Part shown: in pieces, positions 7,297 to 16,010 of the stretch
Numbering within the stretch: position 1 is the first letter of the stretch
Layout of the letters: each line of letters starts with the position of its first letter
NCBI GenBank assembly: GCA_949300335.1
Contig: CASGDV010000147.1
Span: forward strand, 1-37,998
DNA from: an uncultured Bacteroidales bacterium
GTDB lineage: Bacteria; Bacteroidota; Bacteroidia; Bacteroidales; UBA932
Length of the DNA stretch: 37,998 nucleotides
Direction of reading: 5' to 3'
Made by a program: the position numbers and the translations under genes
Notes under the pieces: model-generated
Seen by the model: the letters and a program-made list of their open reading frames with translations, nothing else
Databases searched by the model: none
Told to the model about the DNA's origin: nothing

Positions 7297-9072
7297 TTAT
7301 TCGGTCTTGATTTCCGTGATGGTGTAATCAGGATTATATACGATTCTTTTCACGGCAGTATTTATCAGACCGCATGATGAACCGTCGTTGCACTTCCTTT
7401 CAAAACGGAAATTCGACTGCAGCATGTGTTCACGCATATTTTCGATGCTTTTTTGCCAGTCTTTCCCATATTCATGGTATTTTCTGATGAAATAGCATGC
7501 GACATCATAGCCCTGAAAGGCAAACGGAGTCGGTTCCGTATTGAACAGCGCCCTGTATTTCATAAGGAAATCCTTTACTTTCGCATCATTGTAATCAATA
7601 TGATATGAAAGGGATACGTGCATCCTTGTCTTGTGGAAATTGTCTATCTCTATGGTTTCGAAACTCCGTATTCTCGATGGGGCATACAGAACGATGTCAT
7701 ATTTCTTATGAATGAGCAGGTTGAGATTCCTGACAACATCATTTACGAATGCTTCGCTTTCAGATGCTATGAGAACTCTGTTTGTGGAATTGAGATTCAT
7801 CATCTTTTCCAGTGAATACAGGATGTCCCTTCCCTCCAGAATACTGTATGACAGTGAAGAGTGCTGAAGACCGCTGTTTCCCAGTCTTTCTGTCAGGGTT
7901 TTCATCTCCGCAGTTTCCCTGGCGCCCTTTTCCAGTATCGTGATTACCCTGTCCTCCGGTTTTCTGTCCTCGGAAATCCAGCTGATAAGGTCGTCATACT
8001 GCGTCGCATATGAGGCCGGTACCTGTGTCAGGTTTTCATGGCCGGACACGAGGGCTTCCACCCTGTGGTCCAGCGGCGAGATTATGTTCGTGTTGGATGG
8101 TGCAACTTCAAGCAGCCGGGAAATATCCCCGCTGGAAACAGGGCCTATCACAAGATCGCTTGCCTTTAGCCTTTCCTCCGTAACGTGAAGCGAGCCTCCT
8201 GCTACGTCATATACACTCAGATCTATATTTATTCCTGAATTACCCATGTCATTGACAGCCATGAGTACGCCGCTGTAGAAATCGAAATTATTGCTGCTTC
8301 CGCCGGTCCCGGATGCATTCAGGGGCAGCATGAGGGTAACGTTGACCTTGTTCTTCGGAAACAGTTTTGCAGGTGTTGCCTCCTGTCTTCCAGCCTCTTC
8401 TCTGACCGGAACAGGAATGCTGTCTTTTTTGATTTCAGGCTTTTCCGGCTCGGATGCAACTATCTCGGAATACGGGATTTTCAGTTTTTGCTTTTTCGTG
8501 AGTTTGCGTCCGGTGAGGTTGTTGAGTCTCATTATCGACTCGACAGATACTCCGTACTTTTCGGATATCACATCTAAATCCTCATACCATTTTACCGTAT
8601 GAATCCTGTATTCGGCTTCCTCTTCCTTCTGTTTTTTCACTTTTTTCCTGTCGCTGTCCCTGACCTCTGGCATATTACTTCCCGTATCCTTCCGTACAGC
8701 TTCTTCCTCCTTGACATCAGCATTCTGTGTATTTGGGGCAACCGTATTTTTATCCACGGCAGGAATGAGAATAATGGAGTTTTTTTTCAATCCGGTCTCC
8801 TTCAGGGATGGGTTGGCCTTGTATATGTCATCAATGCTGACATCATATGCCTTGCTTATTGAAAACAGTGTCTGGCGCTCAAGCACAATATGTGAATAAT
8901 ACATGATTCCGTTCATCCTGACCTTTTCCTTCGATACGGTGACCGGAGTCGATTCATACTCCTGTGCAACGGCATTCCGGATGCCTGCACATGCCAAGAA
9001 CAGAATTATGATTGCTAAATACCTGATTATTCCTTGATATGATGTCATATGCATGTCTGTTTGTCGTTTCAT
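7297..9072 (-). CDS. LysM-domain protein with a periplasmic-binding-protein-like domain
   Basis: The 591-residue exported protein has a signal peptide after MKRQTDMHMTSYQG (hydrophobic YLAIIILFLACAG, then VAQ). Two LysM domains follow: one spanning HIVLERQTLFSISKAYDVS, the other HTVKWYEDLDVISEKYGVS. After a charged linker comes a large C-terminal domain resembling type 1 periplasmic binding proteins (VNVTLMLPLN; SGVLMAVNDM; later GYDVACYFIRKYHEYG). It probably sits in the periplasm bound to peptidoglycan; no ligand can be deduced. A longer frame begins at 9156, but the ATG at 9072 overlaps the upstream glycosyltransferase stop (ATGA) and has GGAAAGG just upstream, so I prefer it. It is last in an operon with the OmpH-like protein and the glycosyltransferase. 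Confidence 0.8.
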   Translation of the reverse strand: MKRQTDMHMTSYQGIIRYLAIIILFLACAGIRNAVAQEYESTPVTVSKEKVRMNGIMYYSHIVLERQTLFSISKAYDVSIDDIYKANPSLKETGLKKNSIILIPAVDKNTVAPNTQNADVKEEEAVRKDTGSNMPEVRDSDRKKVKKQKEEEAEYRIHTVKWYEDLDVISEKYGVSVESIMRLNNLTGRKLTKKQKLKIPYSEIVASEPEKPEIKKDSIPVPVREEAGRQEATPAKLFPKNKVNVTLMLPLNASGTGGSSNNFDFYSGVLMAVNDMGNSGINIDLSVYDVAGGSLHVTEERLKASDLVIGPVSSGDISRLLEVAPSNTNIISPLDHRVEALVSGHENLTQVPASYATQYDDLISWISEDRKPEDRVITILEKGARETAEMKTLTERLGNSGLQHSSLSYSILEGRDILYSLEKMMNLNSTNRVLIASESEAFVNDVVRNLNLLIHKKYDIVLYAPSRIRSFETIEIDNFHKTRMHVSLSYHIDYNDAKVKDFLMKYRALFNTEPTPFAFQGYDVACYFIRKYHEYGKDWQKSIENMREHMLQSNFRFERKCNDGSSCGLINTAVKRIVYNPDYTITEIKTE

Positions 9073-10190
9073 ATCCTTTCCGCAAAGGAAACCAGATTCC
9101 CGCAGAAAGTTTCCCAAGATAATCTTTCTTTTTCTTTTTTTATGTTTCCGATGCATGAAGTTGCAACTGAAGGGTCACTGAAGTAGTACTCTATCTTTTT
9201 CCGGATTTCACTGCACTCAGGTCTGTCCGCTACAATTCCCGTACCTCTGTTTCCGATGGTCTCCTTCAGACCTCCGGTATCCGTGACAATCATCGGAACC
9301 TCGAAATGATAGGAAACGGAACTGATGCCGCTTTGCGTGGCACTTCTGTACGGAAGAACGGTAAGGTCCGCAGCAGAAAAATAATCAGCCACTTCGGAAT
9401 CCCTGACATAGTGAAGGTAGGTATGTATCCTGTCTCGTCCCGGAGACCTGTCTATCATCTCCTGATATTTGGAGAAACTCCCGTAAGGCTCGCCTGCAAT
9501 TATCAGCTGGTAGCTGTCATCGAGAGCGGAGAAAGCTTCAATCAGGATATCAAGACCCTTGTATTCCCGTATCAGACCGAAGAAAAGAAGATTCTTTTTT
9601 CCGGAAGCCAGCCCCAGTTTTCTTTCGGCACTTTCCCTGGAAACCTTTTTCCCGAAATGCGAGTACAGAGGATGCGGCAATATTTCGTATTCTGCATCCG
9701 GCTTAATTCCGGTAAGGTCTTTTGCCACTGCCTCGCATAATGTTATGAATGCCGTGCTTCCAGTCAGGAAAAATTTTGTGAGAGGAGTATCGAAAAAATG
9801 CCTCTCGTGCGGAACGACGTTGTCCAGTATCGATATAACCTTGCATTTCTTTTTCAGCCGTCTTGTGACATATCCGAGTGACGGGGCAAAATATGACATC
9901 CAGTATCTTACAATAAGAAGATCCGGTTCCCATTCCGAAATTCTCCGTGCCGTCTTCCCGTATGTAAACGGATTGGCCGTATCCAACAGGGATTCGCTCT
10001 CTATCGGTACGGCCTCGTCATTCTCCGAAACAAATTGTGTCTTTCCCGGGAACAGAAATTCCGGATATTGCCGTTTGAAATTGAAAGCCTTGACATCGTG
10101 AGACTTTCCCAGTTCATTGTAAAGACAAGCATTAAACTGGGAAATACCCCCGCGAAAAGGATAGAAACATGACAATATCGCTATTCTCAA
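9069..10190 (-). CDS. Glycosyltransferase, GT4-like (GT-B fold)
   Basis: The 373-residue protein begins MRIAILSCFYPFRGGISQF, the usual N-terminal strand and glycine-rich loop of GT-B glycosyltransferases. The C-terminal donor-binding half holds NLLFFGLIREYKGLDILIEAF and SATQSGISSVSYHFEVPMIV followed by TDTGGLKE, the typical GT4 nucleotide-sugar region. It should transfer a sugar from a nucleotide donor at the cytoplasmic side of the membrane; donor and acceptor are unknown. It lies between an OmpH/Skp-like gene (3 bp gap) and a LysM gene (4-bp overlap), suggesting a role in the envelope rather than in a capsule cluster. Confidence 0.87.
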   Translation of the reverse strand: MRIAILSCFYPFRGGISQFNACLYNELGKSHDVKAFNFKRQYPEFLFPGKTQFVSENDEAVPIESESLLDTANPFTYGKTARRISEWEPDLLIVRYWMSYFAPSLGYVTRRLKKKCKVISILDNVVPHERHFFDTPLTKFFLTGSTAFITLCEAVAKDLTGIKPDAEYEILPHPLYSHFGKKVSRESAERKLGLASGKKNLLFFGLIREYKGLDILIEAFSALDDSYQLIIAGEPYGSFSKYQEMIDRSPGRDRIHTYLHYVRDSEVADYFSAADLTVLPYRSATQSGISSVSYHFEVPMIVTDTGGLKETIGNRGTGIVADRPECSEIRKKIEYYFSDPSVATSCIGNIKKEKERLSWETFCGNLVSFAERI

Positions 10191-10193
10191 CCG

Positions 10194-10835
10194 TCAGTCC
10201 TTTTTATTTTTATTCTTGACGTATTCCTCGTTGAGCCCGGCAAGCACATCATCGGTGATATCCAGTGCCTCATCCCCCGTGATTACAGGAGAACCGCCCT
10301 GGTTGGTCAGAATCATCGCATATTGCTTTTCCTCATTGTACTTGTCCAGGAATGTCTTTATCGCATCAGCAAGCTGGTTCATCATTACGACCTGCTCTTC
10401 ATTTATTTCATTCTGCTTCTGTGCAGCATAATTGTTGAATTCCGCTTCCTGTTTCTGCAGCTCCTGTCCCTGTACTTCCGCAGATGAACGGGTAATCAGA
10501 CCTTTGCTCACCTTTTCCTGGAAACTTCTTATCTCTCCCTCCAGTTTCCTGCCCCTTCTGTCGACTTCTGCCTGGATATTCTGTACCTTAGTCTCAACGA
10601 CTGACCTCAGGTCATTTGCCATGTCATATTCCTGAAGAATCCTGTCCAGCTGTATATAGACGATATCCCCTTTATTTGCCGTAGTGTCGGCCGCTGCCCC
10701 GGATACTCCGGAAACCTGTGCGGATTCGCTGCCGTGAGTGAAACCGATGTATTTGACTGTCGCAAAAACAGCGAGACAAAGGGAAAGTCCGCCGACAATG
10801 AGAGAAACAATGGAAATTGTATTAACGTTTTTCAT
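10194..10835 (-). CDS. OmpH/Skp-family membrane-anchored protein
   Basis: The 213-residue protein has an N-terminal hydrophobic helix (residues about 7-29, IVSLIVGGLSLCLAVFATVKY) without an obvious signal-peptidase site, so it may stay anchored in the inner membrane. Next come a Thr/Ala-rich stretch, the OmpH opening DIVYIQLDRILQEYDM and a long charged coiled coil (residues about 80-165) like the Skp tentacles. Skp proteins are periplasmic chaperones for outer-membrane proteins. A second, normally secreted OmpH follows bamA at 16011. This paralogue differs in its membrane anchor and operon. It starts the operon with the glycosyltransferase and LysM genes. Confidence 0.8.
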   Translation of the reverse strand: MKNVNTISIVSLIVGGLSLCLAVFATVKYIGFTHGSESAQVSGVSGAAADTTANKGDIVYIQLDRILQEYDMANDLRSVVETKVQNIQAEVDRRGRKLEGEIRSFQEKVSKGLITRSSAEVQGQELQKQEAEFNNYAAQKQNEINEEQVVMMNQLADAIKTFLDKYNEEKQYAMILTNQGGSPVITGDEALDITDDVLAGLNEEYVKNKNKKD

Positions 10836-10880
10836 CTGTTATTGTATTAATTATTATTTTCGCATTAAACCTGTAATCAT

Positions 10881-10889
10881 GCAAATTTA
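10881..10889 (-). promoter_or_regulatory. -7 promoter box for the OmpH-GT-LysM operon
   Basis: Read on the minus strand, TAAATTTGC matches the Bacteroidota -7 box, 46 bp upstream of the ATG at 10835. No clear -33 box is seen. Confidence 0.5.
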
Positions 10890-10942
10890 TAAAATATTTT
10901 AGAAGAGGCCGTTTTTTTGCTTAAAAAACATCGCCAAAATGG

Positions 10943-10976
10943 AAATCCGGCATGATATGCGTCATTTTGCGGATTT
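10943..10976 (-). terminator. Possible weak terminator at the end of pdxJ
   Basis: Seven-base arms (10943-10949 and 10970-10976; AAATCCG / CGGATTT) flank a 20-nt loop that contains the pdxJ stop codon. On the minus strand the hairpin is followed by CCATTTTGG and, further on, GATGTTTTTT. The long loop and interrupted T-run make this weak. Confidence 0.3.
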
Positions 10977-11684
10977 TACTCGGGAAAGATACTCCTTTAC
11001 GGTCTTCTCCAGCCCCATATACAAAGCATCGCAAATGATGGCATGTCCGATGGAAACTTCATCGGTCCACGGAATCCGTTTTATATAGTATCCGAGATTC
11101 TCCAGATTGAGGTCATGCCCTGCATTCAGTCCGATGCCGCATTTTCTCGCCTCTTCCGCTGCCTTGACAAAATCCGCAATGGCTTTTTCCGGGTCCAGAG
11201 CATAGAGCCGGGCATAAGATTCCGTATATAATTCGACCCTGTCGCATCCGCATGAGGCCGCACCTTTGACCATTACGGGATCAGGATTTACGAATATCGA
11301 AGTCCTGATTCCCTTTTTCCTGAATTCCGAACATATGTCTGTGAGAAACTCTCTGTTCTCCAGAGTGTCCCATCCGGCATTCGAGGTTATTGCATCGGGA
11401 GCGTCGGGTACCAGGGTCACTTGTGCGGGAACAACCTCCATTACAAGATCGATGAATGACGGTACGGGATTACCTTCTATGTTCAGTTCGGTGGTAAGGA
11501 CCGGCTTCAGGGCCCTGACATCGGAATATCTTATGTGTCTCTCATCCGGACGGGGATGGACCGTGATCCCTTCCGCTCCGAATTTCTCGCAGTTGACGGC
11601 AGCCTGTATTACGTCAGGTATATTCCCGCCTCTGGCATTGCGTATTGTCGCTATCTTGTTGATGTTTACACTCAGTTTTGTCAT
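10962..11684 (-). CDS. pdxJ: Pyridoxine 5'-phosphate synthase
   Basis: The 240-residue TIM-barrel enzyme condenses 3-amino-2-oxopropyl phosphate with deoxyxylulose 5-phosphate to form pyridoxine 5'-phosphate, the last ring-closing step of the DXP-dependent vitamin B6 route. Diagnostic segments are [20 protein letters not shown] at the start, [42 protein letters not shown] and the C-terminal [13 protein letters not shown] and [15 protein letters not shown]. The frame extends to 11729, but the ATG at 11684 gives the family N-terminus and lies downstream of the promoter box at 11704-11712. It is divergent from nadK. dxr, which uses the same substrate DXP, is also in the window. Confidence 0.95.
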   Translation of the reverse strand: MTKLSVNINKIATIRNARGGNIPDVIQAAVNCEKFGAEGITVHPRPDERHIRYSDVRALKPVLTTELNIEGNPVPSFIDLVMEVVPAQVTLVPDAPDAITSNAGWDTLENREFLTDICSEFRKKGIRTSIFVNPDPVMVKGAASCGCDRVELYTESYARLYALDPEKAIADFVKAAEEARKCGIGLNAGHDLNLENLGYYIKRIPWTDEVSIGHAIICDALYMGLEKTVKEYLSRVKSAK

Positions 11685-11703
11685 ATCCTTTAACTTTGAG
11701 ACG

Positions 11704-11712
11704 GCAAAAATA
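11704..11712 (-). promoter_or_regulatory. -7 promoter box for pdxJ
   Basis: Read on the minus strand, TATTTTTGC matches TAnnTTTGC, 20 bp before the pdxJ ATG at 11684. The box lies inside the longer upstream frame, which supports the shorter start. Confidence 0.55.
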
Positions 11713-11756
11713 TAAAAAAAAACATCCATGTTTCACCATATTTGTAAATTATGTGT

Positions 11757-11764
11757 TAATTTTG
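11757..11764 (+). promoter_or_regulatory. -7 promoter box for nadK-uppS
   Basis: TAATTTTG matches TAnnTTTG, 26 bp upstream of the nadK ATG at 11790. It is followed by G rather than the favoured C, and no TTTG lies at the standard distance upstream. Confidence 0.4.
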
Positions 11765-11789
11765 GCACTTTGTGACTTCGCGCGGACTT

Positions 11790-12617
11790 ATGAGAATTGC
11801 CATATACATACGCAATCGCACTCTGGAAAATGACGGCCGTCTTCTGAAACTGATGAAAGATTTGGAAAACGGCGGGAACGAACTTTATGCGGCCAGTGTC
11901 AGCGATGATCTCCAGCCCGGCACCGATATGCTTATCAGTGTCGGGGGCGACGGTACTTTTCTTTCTGCCGCGGCCAGAATAAGCGACAGGGGCATACCTG
12001 TCCTCGGAGTCAATCTCGGGCGTCTCGGGTTTTTGTCGGAAAATCACCCGGAGGCGGTCGCACCGGCTCTGGCTTCGGGAAGTTATACGATAGAGAACAG
12101 AACTCTTCTTAAGGCTGTCCTGCTTTCAGGGAAATGCGGAATGCCTGTTCCGGGAGAGTCTTGCGCCCTGAATGAAATAACCGTCCACCGCTCCGGGGCG
12201 GCAATGCTCGGGGTGGATGTCCGCATTGACGGGTCGGAGCTGCCTGCTTACTGGGCAGACGGACTGGTCATAGCTACAAGTTCCGGTTCCACGGCATACT
12301 CGCTCAGCGTAGGTGGTCCTATAGTGCTTCCGGAATCAAAGGTCCTGATAATTTCCCCCATAGCCCCGCATAACCTGAATGTAAGACCTCTGGTGATTCC
12401 TGATACGTCTGAAGTCGAATTGTCGTTCAGGTCCAGGGACAACGGAATAATGCTTACCATAGACAACCGGAATTATGAAATTGATTCCGAGGAGATTGTA
12501 CGAATATCGATGGCACAGTTTTCGCTTAAGCGGGTCAGGCTTAATGATTCCAATTTCATAAATGCCCTTACAAGCAAACTGTTCTGGGGCGAGGATATAA
12601 GAAACGGATGTAAATGA
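11790..12617 (+). CDS. nadK: NAD kinase
   Basis: The 275-residue cytoplasmic enzyme phosphorylates NAD to NADP. The nucleotide-binding SVGGDGTFLSAA carries the GGDG signature near residues 50-60. It is followed by GVNLGRLGFL, the TSSGSTAYSLSVGGP motif and SPIAPHNLNVRPLVIP, all hallmarks of the family. The frame opens at a GTG at 11772, but the ATG at 11790 (MRIAIYIRN) matches the usual NadK start. Its TGA overlaps the uppS ATG (ATGA), indicating translational coupling. This gene begins the nadK-uppS-bamA-ompH cluster common in Bacteroidota. Confidence 0.95.
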   Translation: MRIAIYIRNRTLENDGRLLKLMKDLENGGNELYAASVSDDLQPGTDMLISVGGDGTFLSAAARISDRGIPVLGVNLGRLGFLSENHPEAVAPALASGSYTIENRTLLKAVLLSGKCGMPVPGESCALNEITVHRSGAAMLGVDVRIDGSELPAYWADGLVIATSSGSTAYSLSVGGPIVLPESKVLIISPIAPHNLNVRPLVIPDTSEVELSFRSRDNGIMLTIDNRNYEIDSEEIVRISMAQFSLKRVRLNDSNFINALTSKLFWGEDIRNGCK

Positions 12618-13339
12618 TGGAAGAAAACAAGGTACCATTGCATGTATCCATGATCATGGATGGAAACGGCCGTTGGGCCCGGCTCAAAGGGAAAGAGCGT
12701 ATAGAAGGACACAGGGAAGGAGTGGAGAGTGTCCGGGCCTGTACCGAATATGCAATCGAAAAAGGCATAGGATATCTTTCGCTTTTTGCCTTTTCTGAAG
12801 AAAACTGGGGAAGACCGGACAGCGAGGTCAGCTTTCTTATGGAACTTATGGTCAAGGCCATGGTTGCCGAACTGCCCTCTTTCATGGAAAATGGAATCCG
12901 GTTCCGTGTCCTGGGCAACAGGGAAAGGCTGACGCAGGAGTTGAAAGACGTGATTGATGACTGTATGGAACGTACTGCTTCGAATTCGAGACTGAATCTG
13001 ATTGTCTTTCTGAGCTACAGCGGGAAATGGGACATTCTTCAGGCGGCAAAACGTTTTGCAGCCGATATGCTGGCTGATTCCGCCGGTCCGGAAAGGCTGA
13101 ATGACACCGGAATCGGGGATTTCGAAAAATATCTGGTTACGGCGGGGATTCCGGATCCGGATCTGATAGTCAGGACTTCCGGAGAGAAACGAATGAGCAA
13201 TTATCTGCTGTGGCAGGGAGCTTATTCGGAATTCTATTTTACCGATGTGCTTTGGCCCGATTTCCGTAAAGGAGAGTTTCAAAAAGCCCTTGATTCATAT
13301 GCCTTGAGGGAACGTCGTTATGGTAAAGTTTTCAAATAA
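12614..13339 (+). CDS. uppS: Isoprenyl transferase (undecaprenyl diphosphate synthase)
   Basis: The 241-residue cis-prenyltransferase builds undecaprenyl diphosphate, the lipid carrier for peptidoglycan and surface glycans. The catalytic IMDGNGRWA motif is near residue 14-22 (Asp and Asn-Gly-Arg-Trp), followed by HREGVESV, FAFSEENWGRP and the C-terminal RTSGEKRMSNYLLWQGAYSE that binds the diphosphate. The length is normal. The start codon overlaps the end of nadK, and the last codons hold the promoter box for bamA. Together with dxr in this window it covers the first committed and a late step of isoprenoid carrier synthesis. Confidence 0.95.
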   Translation: MMEENKVPLHVSMIMDGNGRWARLKGKERIEGHREGVESVRACTEYAIEKGIGYLSLFAFSEENWGRPDSEVSFLMELMVKAMVAELPSFMENGIRFRVLGNRERLTQELKDVIDDCMERTASNSRLNLIVFLSYSGKWDILQAAKRFAADMLADSAGPERLNDTGIGDFEKYLVTAGIPDPDLIVRTSGEKRMSNYLLWQGAYSEFYFTDVLWPDFRKGEFQKALDSYALRERRYGKVFK

Positions 13340-13343
13340 TCAT

Positions 13344-13352
13344 TATATTTGC
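13344..13352 (+). promoter_or_regulatory. -7 promoter box for bamA
   Basis: TATATTTGC is a perfect -7 box, starting 4 bp after the uppS stop and 32 bp before the bamA ATG at 13376. It shows that a TTG-initiated extension from 13349 would begin inside the promoter, so the ATG is the better start. Confidence 0.55.
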
Positions 13353-13375
13353 AACCTCGAAACAAGAACAGAAAG

Positions 13376-15454
13376 ATGAGAGTATATCGTATATTGTCGG
13401 TCATAATATCCTTTGTTTTCTCTTATTCCCTTTTCGCACAGGGAAATGGCATAACGGTAGATTACAACAATCCGAAGAAATATGTGATCGGCGGGGTTCG
13501 TGTCGACGGCAACCATTATTTCGGAGCCGAGAAGATACTCCAGCTTACCGGACTCCAGAAAGGAATGGAAATCACGGTCCCGAGCGAGGAAATTTCGTCT
13601 ATTGTAAACAGATTATGGCTTCAGAGATATTTTGAGGATGCCGCAGTCGTCATCGACTCTATTGCTCCGTCTCTTGATACGGCTTTTTTCTGTATCCGTA
13701 TAAAGGAGCGTCCGCGTGTTTCGAGATGGACATTCACCGGAGTAAGGAGCGGTGAAGAGAAGGAGCTTCGCGAAAGAATCAATCCGAAAAGGGGAGGAGA
13801 GTTTTCGGATTATGTCGCCAAGACGAGTTCCGATATCATTAAGCGGTATTTTAAGGAAAAAGGTTTCCTCCTTTGCGATGTTGACGTACAGACGGAGAAG
13901 GATTCGATAGTGAGGAGCGCTATCCGCGTGAACTTTGCCGTCAACAAGGGAGAAAAGGTGAAAATACAGAAGATTACCTTCGAAGGCAATGAACATGTAA
14001 AGGAATCCAAACTCGTCCGTTCAATGAAGAAGACAAAGGACAAGAGGCTCATGAACTTCTTCAACTCGAAGAAATTCAACGAAAAGGAATATGAAAACGA
14101 CAAGAGGGGGCTTATCAGCGCATTCAATGAAGCCGGTTACAGGGACGCGAGGATTGTGAAAGATACGATGTATTATGTAGAGCCGAACCGTCTCGCCATC
14201 GACTTCAAGATTGATGAAGGGAAAAGATATTATTTCAGGAACATAACCTGGACCGGAAACTCGGTATATTCGTCCGACGACCTCAACAGGGTGCTCATGA
14301 TCAACAAGGGAGACGTCTATGATGTGGTCACGATGGACCAGCGTCTCACCGGCGGAGGAAAGCAGAACGAGTATGACGTTTCCAAGCTTTACAGGGATAA
14401 CGGCTATCTGTTTTTCAGTATCCAGCCTGTCGAATTGAACATAGAAGGGGATTCCGTCGATGTCGAGATGCGTATTGTCGAGGGAAAACCGGCCAAATTG
14501 AACAACATTATAATCAACGGAAACACCCTTACCAATGAGAGAGTAGTGAGGAGGCAGGTCTTCACGCGTCCCGGTTATCTTTTCAGCCAGACGGACTTCG
14601 AGCGTTCCATAAGGGAAATCGCTTCTCTCGGACAGTTCGATCAGGAGGCCATTGCGGATCCTGCAAAAGGATATTCCATTCTGCCGAACCAGCTCGACAA
14701 CACGGTAGATATAGTTTATAATGTAACGGAAAAACCGTCGAGCCAGCTGGAACTTTCCGGAGGTTGGGGCGGAAACACCTTCGTAGCTACAGTCGGTGTC
14801 AGCTTCAACAATTTCTCCACGAGAAGATTTTTCGACAAGACCGCATGGCGTCCGGTACCACTGGGAGATGCCCAGAATCTTGCTGTCAGGTTCCAGACAA
14901 ACGGAACGTATTATACCAGCCTTTCAGCCAGTTTCATGGAACCGTGGCTATTCGGAAAGAAGCCGACTTCGCTCAGCATATCAGCCTACTATACAAGACA
15001 GACCAACTCATACCTTGCATTCAATATTCTGAACAATGATGAATTCATGGAGGTGTACGGTTTTGCAGCCGGTATAGGAAAAAGGCTTAAGTGGCCGGAC
15101 AACTATTTTGTCCTTTACAACCAGTTGAGCTGGCAGACGTACAAGTTGCAGAACTGGCAGTACAACTTCCTCTTCGAGACAGGTCTGTCCCATAACCTGA
15201 GCTATACCCTCAGTCTTTCGAGGAACTCTACGGACCAGCAGATTTACCCGCGAATGGGATCGGATTTCAGCATGTCGGTACAGCTGACCCCTCCTTATTC
15301 CCTTCTCAGGAAAAAGGACCGCGGCGTACTGGATGAAAACGGCAACCCGACCCGTGTCGACAGCTGGAGGGATATAGATTATGACAGACAGACGTCCCAG
15401 GACAGATACCGCTGGATAGAGTATCACAAATGGTCCTTCAAGGGAGCGATATAA
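13376..15454 (+). CDS. bamA: Outer-membrane assembly factor BamA, cut short by an in-frame TAA
   Basis: The frame encodes 692 residues: a signal peptide (MRVYRILSVIISFVFSYSLFAQ), a row of POTRA domains (residues about 30-440, e.g. VIGGVRVDGNHYFGAEKIL and VNKGEKVKIQKITFEGN) and most of the beta barrel from about residue 455 (SSQLELSGGWGGNTF). It stops at TAA 15452-15454, after HKWSFKGAI. The same frame then continues without any other stop to 15958 and supplies the missing barrel strands. In related proteins an aromatic residue would fit here, so a single change from TAT or TAC to TAA explains the break. BamA inserts barrel proteins into the outer membrane and is normally essential. A base-calling error, a real null allele or readthrough are all possible. 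The ATG at 13376 is chosen over an upstream TTG. Confidence 0.9.
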   Translation: MRVYRILSVIISFVFSYSLFAQGNGITVDYNNPKKYVIGGVRVDGNHYFGAEKILQLTGLQKGMEITVPSEEISSIVNRLWLQRYFEDAAVVIDSIAPSLDTAFFCIRIKERPRVSRWTFTGVRSGEEKELRERINPKRGGEFSDYVAKTSSDIIKRYFKEKGFLLCDVDVQTEKDSIVRSAIRVNFAVNKGEKVKIQKITFEGNEHVKESKLVRSMKKTKDKRLMNFFNSKKFNEKEYENDKRGLISAFNEAGYRDARIVKDTMYYVEPNRLAIDFKIDEGKRYYFRNITWTGNSVYSSDDLNRVLMINKGDVYDVVTMDQRLTGGGKQNEYDVSKLYRDNGYLFFSIQPVELNIEGDSVDVEMRIVEGKPAKLNNIIINGNTLTNERVVRRQVFTRPGYLFSQTDFERSIREIASLGQFDQEAIADPAKGYSILPNQLDNTVDIVYNVTEKPSSQLELSGGWGGNTFVATVGVSFNNFSTRRFFDKTAWRPVPLGDAQNLAVRFQTNGTYYTSLSASFMEPWLFGKKPTSLSISAYYTRQTNSYLAFNILNNDEFMEVYGFAAGIGKRLKWPDNYFVLYNQLSWQTYKLQNWQYNFLFETGLSHNLSYTLSLSRNSTDQQIYPRMGSDFSMSVQLTPPYSLLRKKDRGVLDENGNPTRVDSWRDIDYDRQTSQDRYRWIEYHKWSFKGAI

Positions 15455-15958
15455 ACAAGACTTGTCGGCGATTTAGTCCTGATGGCGAGGGCCCAGTTCG
15501 GATATCTCGGATATTATAACAGGAACTGGGGATATTCTCCATTCGAAGGCTTCCTTCTCGGAGGTGACGGTATGTCGGGATACAATACATACGGATCGGA
15601 GGTGATTTCCCTGAGAGGTTATTCGAACTATTCCCTCACTCCTTACGTAAGGACTCCTTACAGTTCGCAGGGCAGCGCATATGCAGGAAACGTATATGAC
15701 AAGTTTACCGTCGAACTCAGATATCCTGTAATCCTTCAGCCGCAGTCTACAATCTTTGCTCTCGTCTTTCTTGAGGGCGGAAACTGCTGGTCGGACATAA
15801 AGGATTTCAATCCGTTCCAGATCAAACGTTCGGCCGGTGTCGGCGTGAGGGTATTCCTGCCTGTCGTAGGTCTGCTCGGAGTTGACTGGGGATGGGGATT
15901 CGATGACCAGACGAACGGAAGAAGCCAGTTCCATTTCGTCATAGGACAGCAGTTCTAG
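15455..15958 (+). pseudogene. bamA: C-terminal barrel part of BamA, separated by the stop codon
   Basis: Directly after the TAA, in the same frame, 167 codons complete the BamA barrel: TRLVGDLVLMARAQFGYLGY, then VISLRGYSNYSL, which corresponds to the conserved loop-6 V/IRGF-type motif, then VYDKFTVELRYPV, and a final strand ending HFVIGQQF with the C-terminal Phe of outer-membrane proteins. An internal ATG at 15482 could start a 158-residue piece, but it has no ribosome-binding site or signal peptide, so independent export is unlikely. The intact reading frame and normal codon use argue that any mutation is very recent or is a sequence error. Confidence 0.85.
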
Positions 15959-16010
15959 CCGGAATTTTCCCGTAATTGTTTTATAATGGAAAACTAATTA
16001 ATCAAATATC

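Noticed and set aside
12473-13282. 269-codon open frame antisense to nadK/uppS
   Set aside because: It crosses two solid genes with all motifs and has no start context or homology signal.
15452-15454. Global reassignment of TAA as a sense codon
   Set aside because: TAA ends many intact genes here, including trxB, rpoZ and rpsT, at the expected family length, so the code is standard.
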